Origin: Methanodesulfokora sp964525965
GTDB taxonomy: Archaea > Korarchaeota > Korarchaeia > Korarchaeales > Korarchaeaceae
Length of the DNA: 7,798 nucleotides
Assembly (NCBI GenBank): GCA_964525965.1
Contig: CAZGKA010000088.1
Coordinates: forward strand, 1 to 7,798
Reading direction: 5' to 3'
Position numbers and translations under genes: made by a program. Positions 5,564 through 7,798 of the stretch are shown here, piece by piece. The notes under the pieces are model-generated. The model was not told the origin of the DNA. It did no database searches and saw only the letters and a program-made list of their open reading frames with translations. Each line of letters starts with the position of its first letter. Positions within the stretch are counted from its first letter, which is position 1.

Positions 5564-6775
5564 GTGCTCACCAGGATCATAGAGTGGATAGTGAGGAGAG
5601 AAGGAAGGAGCTTCACCAGGCTCGACAGGGTGGACGGTTGGAGAAATCCACCCGAGCCCAGGGAGGACATACACCTCTACGTCCACATGCCCTTCTGCAG
5701 GAGACCCTGCCCCTTCTGCTCCTTCAACAGGTACCCCTACGTGAGGGAAAAAGCCGTCTCGTACGTTAAAAGCCTGAAAAAAGAAATTGAGATGTACGCC
5801 AGTGCTGACTTCGACTTCTCGGTGCTGTACGTTGGGGGTGGAACGCCCACGGTCGACATGGAGCTCCTGGCCGATGTCCTAGACAAGCTCCGCTCGACCT
5901 TCAGCCTCAGGGAGATCTCGGTGGAGGCAAACCCCAACGACATAAACGATGAGAGCATCGAAACCCTGAGGAGCTGCAGGGTGGACAGGCTCTCGATAGG
6001 AGTGCAGAGCTTCAGCGACCGGATACTGAGGGAGATAGGCAGGCTCTCGCACACGGGAGAGGATGCTATCAGGAGCATCTCCCTGGCCGAGGGGAGGTTC
6101 AGGACGCTCAACGTGGACCTGATCTTCGGCCTCCCGAACCAGTCCATGGAGGACCTGAGGAGGGACCTGCAGATAGTGAAGGAGCTGAGGGTCGATCAGG
6201 TCACCTTCTACCCGCTGATGCCCTCCCCCCACAAGAGGAACGCCCTGGAGAGGAGGTTCAACAAAGTGAGGATAGAGAAGGAGAGGGAGTACTACCTGGA
6301 GATCCTGAGGCAGATGAGGAGCGGCTACAGGCCGTCGACCGTGTGGTGCTTCTCCAGGGGGGACCACATGATAGACGAGTACATAGTCAGGTGCGACGAC
6401 TACATCGGCATGGGCTCGGGGAGCATGAGCCTCTTGGGGAGCAGGTACTACGTGAACAGCTTCTCCCTGGAGAGGTACTCGAGGTTCGTGGAGAGGGGCC
6501 TGTTCCCCGTGGTCTTCGAGAGGGAGCTCAGGCCGAGGGAGCTCGCGGGCTACCACTTCCTCACCAGGATATTCGGACTGGAGACCGACGACAGGGAGGA
6601 GTACAAAGTCCTGAGAAAGGAGCTGGCGCTCCTCAGGCTCTTCGGGATAATAGAGAGGAGGGACGGAAGGCTCAGGGTCACGGAGAGGGGAATGTACCCC
6701 ATGAGCGTGGCCATGAGGGAGTTCTTCTCCTGCCTGAACTCCCTGAGGGAGCTCTGCATAGAGAACCAGATCTGA
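5564..6775 (+). CDS. Radical SAM protein of the HemN/HemW (coproporphyrinogen oxidase-like) family
   Basis: This 403-aa protein is a radical S-adenosylmethionine enzyme with a [4Fe-4S] cluster. The signature HMPFCRRPCPFCSF gives CX3CX2C with C45, C49 and C52. The residue pattern after the third Cys (SF rather than a fourth Cys) is of the HemW type, not of true oxygen-independent coproporphyrinogen oxidase HemN. Further family motifs are YVGGGTPT (89-96, SAM binding), EANPND (121-126), RLSIGVQSF (142-150), NVDLIFGLPNQS (183-194) and DDYIGMGSGS (278-287). The C-terminal part (about 325-390) looks like the HemN C-terminal winged-helix-like domain. The heme-binding HNxxYW motif of bacterial HemW is not evident; the matching stretch reads DEYIVRCDDY. 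A heme-chaperone role is therefore uncertain. The start is GTG 5564, chosen because a TATA-like box lies 27 nt upstream and no in-frame ATG precedes it. It converges with the coiled-coil gene with no gap between stop codons. Confidence 0.85.
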   Translation: MLTRIIEWIVRREGRSFTRLDRVDGWRNPPEPREDIHLYVHMPFCRRPCPFCSFNRYPYVREKAVSYVKSLKKEIEMYASADFDFSVLYVGGGTPTVDMELLADVLDKLRSTFSLREISVEANPNDINDESIETLRSCRVDRLSIGVQSFSDRILREIGRLSHTGEDAIRSISLAEGRFRTLNVDLIFGLPNQSMEDLRRDLQIVKELRVDQVTFYPLMPSPHKRNALERRFNKVRIEKEREYYLEILRQMRSGYRPSTVWCFSRGDHMIDEYIVRCDDYIGMGSGSMSLLGSRYYVNSFSLERYSRFVERGLFPVVFERELRPRELAGYHFLTRIFGLETDDREEYKVLRKELALLRLFGIIERRDGRLRVTERGMYPMSVAMREFFSCLNSLRELCIENQI

Positions 6776-7240
6776 TCAATTGGACCTCCTGTCCTGGAGG
6801 AGGCCCATCAGCACGTTTATCACGTCGGTCTTTATGGAGGAGACCTCGTTTATGACAAGCCCTACGTCCTTCTTCAGCTCCTTCACCTCATCCCTCAGGT
6901 CGCTTATCTTCTGGTCCATGATGTCGAGCCTCTGATCTATTTTTTCAAACCTATGGTCCACCTCCTTGAAGCGCTGGTCTATCTGATTGAAGCGTTGATC
7001 CACTTGTTCGAACCTCTGATCTATCCGCTTGAAGTGCTGGTCTATCTGCTCGAACCTCTGATCTATCTGATTGTTGTCCACCTCATTGAACCTTCGATCC
7101 ATCTCCTTCCTGGTGTGATCGAGGAGGAGGACCATCACCTCCGTGTCCTTTATCTCCCTGCCCTCCTCCACCTTCTTCACTATCCTCTTGACGAAGGTCT
7201 CCATCACGGCCTCGAGCGCTGAGGCAGCTATCTCCGCCAT
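6776..7240 (-). CDS. Heptad-repeat coiled-coil protein of unknown function
   Basis: I recognise no characterised family. From ATG 7240 the protein has 154 aa. Residues 1-50 form an Ala-rich then charged helical segment (AEIAASALEAVMETFVKRIV at its start). Residues 62-145 are twelve unbroken heptads of type R-F-x-x-I/V-D-Q, with F and I/V at the core a/d positions and Asp-Gln between them; the last heptads diverge to V/L/I cores. This predicts one long parallel coiled coil, probably oligomeric. An earlier heptad, RFNEVDN (50-56), is followed by only five residues before the regular series, so two residues are missing and the register slips there. There is no signal peptide, membrane segment or catalytic motif. 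Similar coils precede nuclease-like domains in archaeal DUF3782 proteins, but no such domain follows here. GTG 7249 is an alternative start; ATG 7240 is preferred because TTTTAA is centred 26-27 nt upstream of it. Confidence 0.75.
   Translation of the reverse strand: MAEIAASALEAVMETFVKRIVKKVEEGREIKDTEVMVLLLDHTRKEMDRRFNEVDNNQIDQRFEQIDQHFKRIDQRFEQVDQRFNQIDQRFKEVDHRFEKIDQRLDIMDQKISDLRDEVKELKKDVGLVINEVSSIKTDVINVLMGLLQDRRSN
6911..7093 (-). repeat. 21-nt tandem repeats encoding the heptads
   Basis: Within the coiled-coil gene the DNA itself repeats every 21 nt. On the plus strand, units such as CGAACCTCTGATCTATC and GAAGCGCTGGTCTATCTG recur with few changes. The strongest units lie at about 6932-7057. 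The repeat is conserved at the DNA level and not only in protein, which suggests recent duplication of units. One unit near 7070-7078 is six nt short, which makes the two-residue register slip. Confidence 0.7.
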
Positions 7241-7263
7241 CCCTGACACGGATCACGGGGTCC

Positions 7264-7270
7264 TTAAAAC
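7264..7270 (-). promoter_or_regulatory. TATA-like box for the coiled-coil gene
   Basis: The minus strand reads GTTTTAA (GGTTTTAAGG in context), with the centre of TTTTAA 26-27 nt upstream of ATG 7240 and about 18 nt upstream of GTG 7249. Archaeal spacing would place the transcription start at the ATG and exclude the GTG from the mRNA. Confidence 0.5.
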
Positions 7271-7316
7271 CTCTTCTAATGGACTTTAGCACGTGAGGAA
7301 AAGTTTGATGGAGGGC

Positions 7317-7798
7317 TCATCTCACCTTGAGGATGTCCTCGGGGGTTGAGATCACTATCAGGTGATCCCCTCTCCTCACCTCGAAGGAAGGTTCGGGGTT
7401 TATGGTCACCTCGTTCCCCCTCCTGACGGCCATCACGAGCATGTTGTACCTCTCCTTGACCCTCACCAGGACCTCCCTGAAGCTCAGACCTATAACCTCT
7501 TCTGGCGCCTCTATCTCGTAGACGTCTTTTCCTGCTCCGGTTGAGGTGAGGTCATCGAACAGCATGGTGGTTCCGGGCTGGCTGACGGAGGAAGCGAGCA
7601 ACCTCCCACCGAACTCTGAACTCGTTATCACGTGATCCGCCCCGGCGTTCTTGAGCACGTCCCTTATGCTCCCGTTTATGGCCTCAGCAGCCACGTGTAT
7701 GTCCTTCTTCAGGCTCTTGATCCTGAGCACGGTGAGTATCGTGTCTGGATCGTCTCCCGTTGTGACTATGACATCTGTGGCCCTCTCCACTCCGGCCT
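7317..7798 (-). CDS. RCK (TrkA-N/TrkA-C) potassium-channel regulatory domain protein, 5' end cut by window edge
   Basis: About 159 codons of the C-terminal part are visible; the reading frame stays open to the window edge. The sequence begins AGVERATDVIVTTGDDPDT, the second half of a TrkA-N Rossmann domain that binds nucleotide or Ca2+ in RCK channels. It continues through KSLKKDIHVAAEA and LKNAGADHVITSSEFGGRLLA, the usual AGAD-V-x-P/S-x-E-GG signature. After a linker, EAPEEVIGLSFREVLVRV to FEVRRGDHLIVISTPEDI is a TrkA-C domain. This order matches the cytoplasmic gating ring of MthK-like archaeal K+ channels. It could instead be a stand-alone TrkA/KtrA subunit, because the pore helices would lie outside the window. 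The GTG at 7790 is an internal valine codon, not the start. The stop at 7317 is 76 nt before the coiled-coil ATG on the same strand, and that gene seems to have its own promoter. Confidence 0.88.
   Translation of the reverse strand, partial: AGVERATDVIVTTGDDPDTILTVLRIKSLKKDIHVAAEAINGSIRDVLKNAGADHVITSSEFGGRLLASSVSQPGTTMLFDDLTSTGAGKDVYEIEAPEEVIGLSFREVLVRVKERYNMLVMAVRRGNEVTINPEPSFEVRRGDHLIVISTPEDILKVR

Noticed and set aside
5879..6556. 225-codon minus-strand ORF rich in Pro, Val and His
   Set aside because: It lies fully opposite the radical SAM gene, whose motifs are unmistakable. Long antisense ORFs are expected in this purine-rich, AGG-biased coding DNA.
6953..7222. 89-codon plus-strand ORF with Leu-Ile-Tyr-Glu-Pro repeats, resembling a membrane peptide
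   Set aside because: It is the antisense reading of the 21-nt heptad repeats in the coiled-coil gene; its periodicity comes from that repeat and it has no RBS or promoter.
7317..7790. GTG at 7790 as the start of a complete short RCK protein
   Set aside because: The TrkA-N domain would be cut in half and the frame stays open upstream with the family-typical AG residues, so the gene continues beyond the window.

Overview
The window looks like chromosomal DNA from a thermophilic archaeon, probably of the Crenarchaeota/Korarchaeota (TACK) type; I cannot place the genus. Arginine is written mostly as AGG/AGA and isoleucine often as ATA. Genes are tightly packed, and a TATA-like box sits about 24-31 nt ahead of several start codons, which suggests leaderless or near-leaderless mRNAs. 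Operon-internal genes instead carry Shine-Dalgarno sequences. The gene content (M42/TET peptidase, RCK potassium-channel domain, split his pathway) also fits an archaeon.

Region 1 (1-3077, plus strand) is the end of a histidine-biosynthesis operon: hisF, a fused hisIE, hisC and a HAD-superfamily phosphatase. All four genes overlap head to tail, by 17, 4 and 1 nt. HisF forms the imidazole ring, HisIE performs the earlier PR-ATP pyrophosphatase and PR-AMP cyclohydrolase steps, and HisC is the transaminase. The HAD protein is a good candidate for the histidinol-phosphate phosphatase that acts just after HisC.

Region 2 (3078-3412) looks intergenic, but its minus strand carries the decayed remains of a small ASCH-domain gene with stop codons and frameshifts. 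A promoter-like box remains upstream, near terminator-like hairpins.

Region 3 (3413-5321, minus strand) holds a BacA/UppP-type polyprenyl-diphosphate phosphatase followed 16 nt later by an M42 metallo-aminopeptidase. The peptidase seems to have its own promoter at the 3' end of uppP. A 242-nt divergent promoter region (5322-5563) separates uppP from a plus-strand radical SAM gene of the HemN/HemW class (5564-6775).

Region 4 (6776-7798, minus strand) holds a small heptad-repeat coiled-coil protein whose stop codon abuts the radical SAM stop. Beyond it is the C-terminal part of an RCK (TrkA-N/TrkA-C) potassium-channel regulatory protein that runs off the window edge.

I found no tRNA or rRNA genes, CRISPR arrays, insertion sequences or phage genes. 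The points most worth a second look are the HAD gene as a candidate missing histidinol-phosphatase, the hidden ASCH pseudogene, the split between leaderless and SD-led starts, and the heptad-repeat protein with a register slip.
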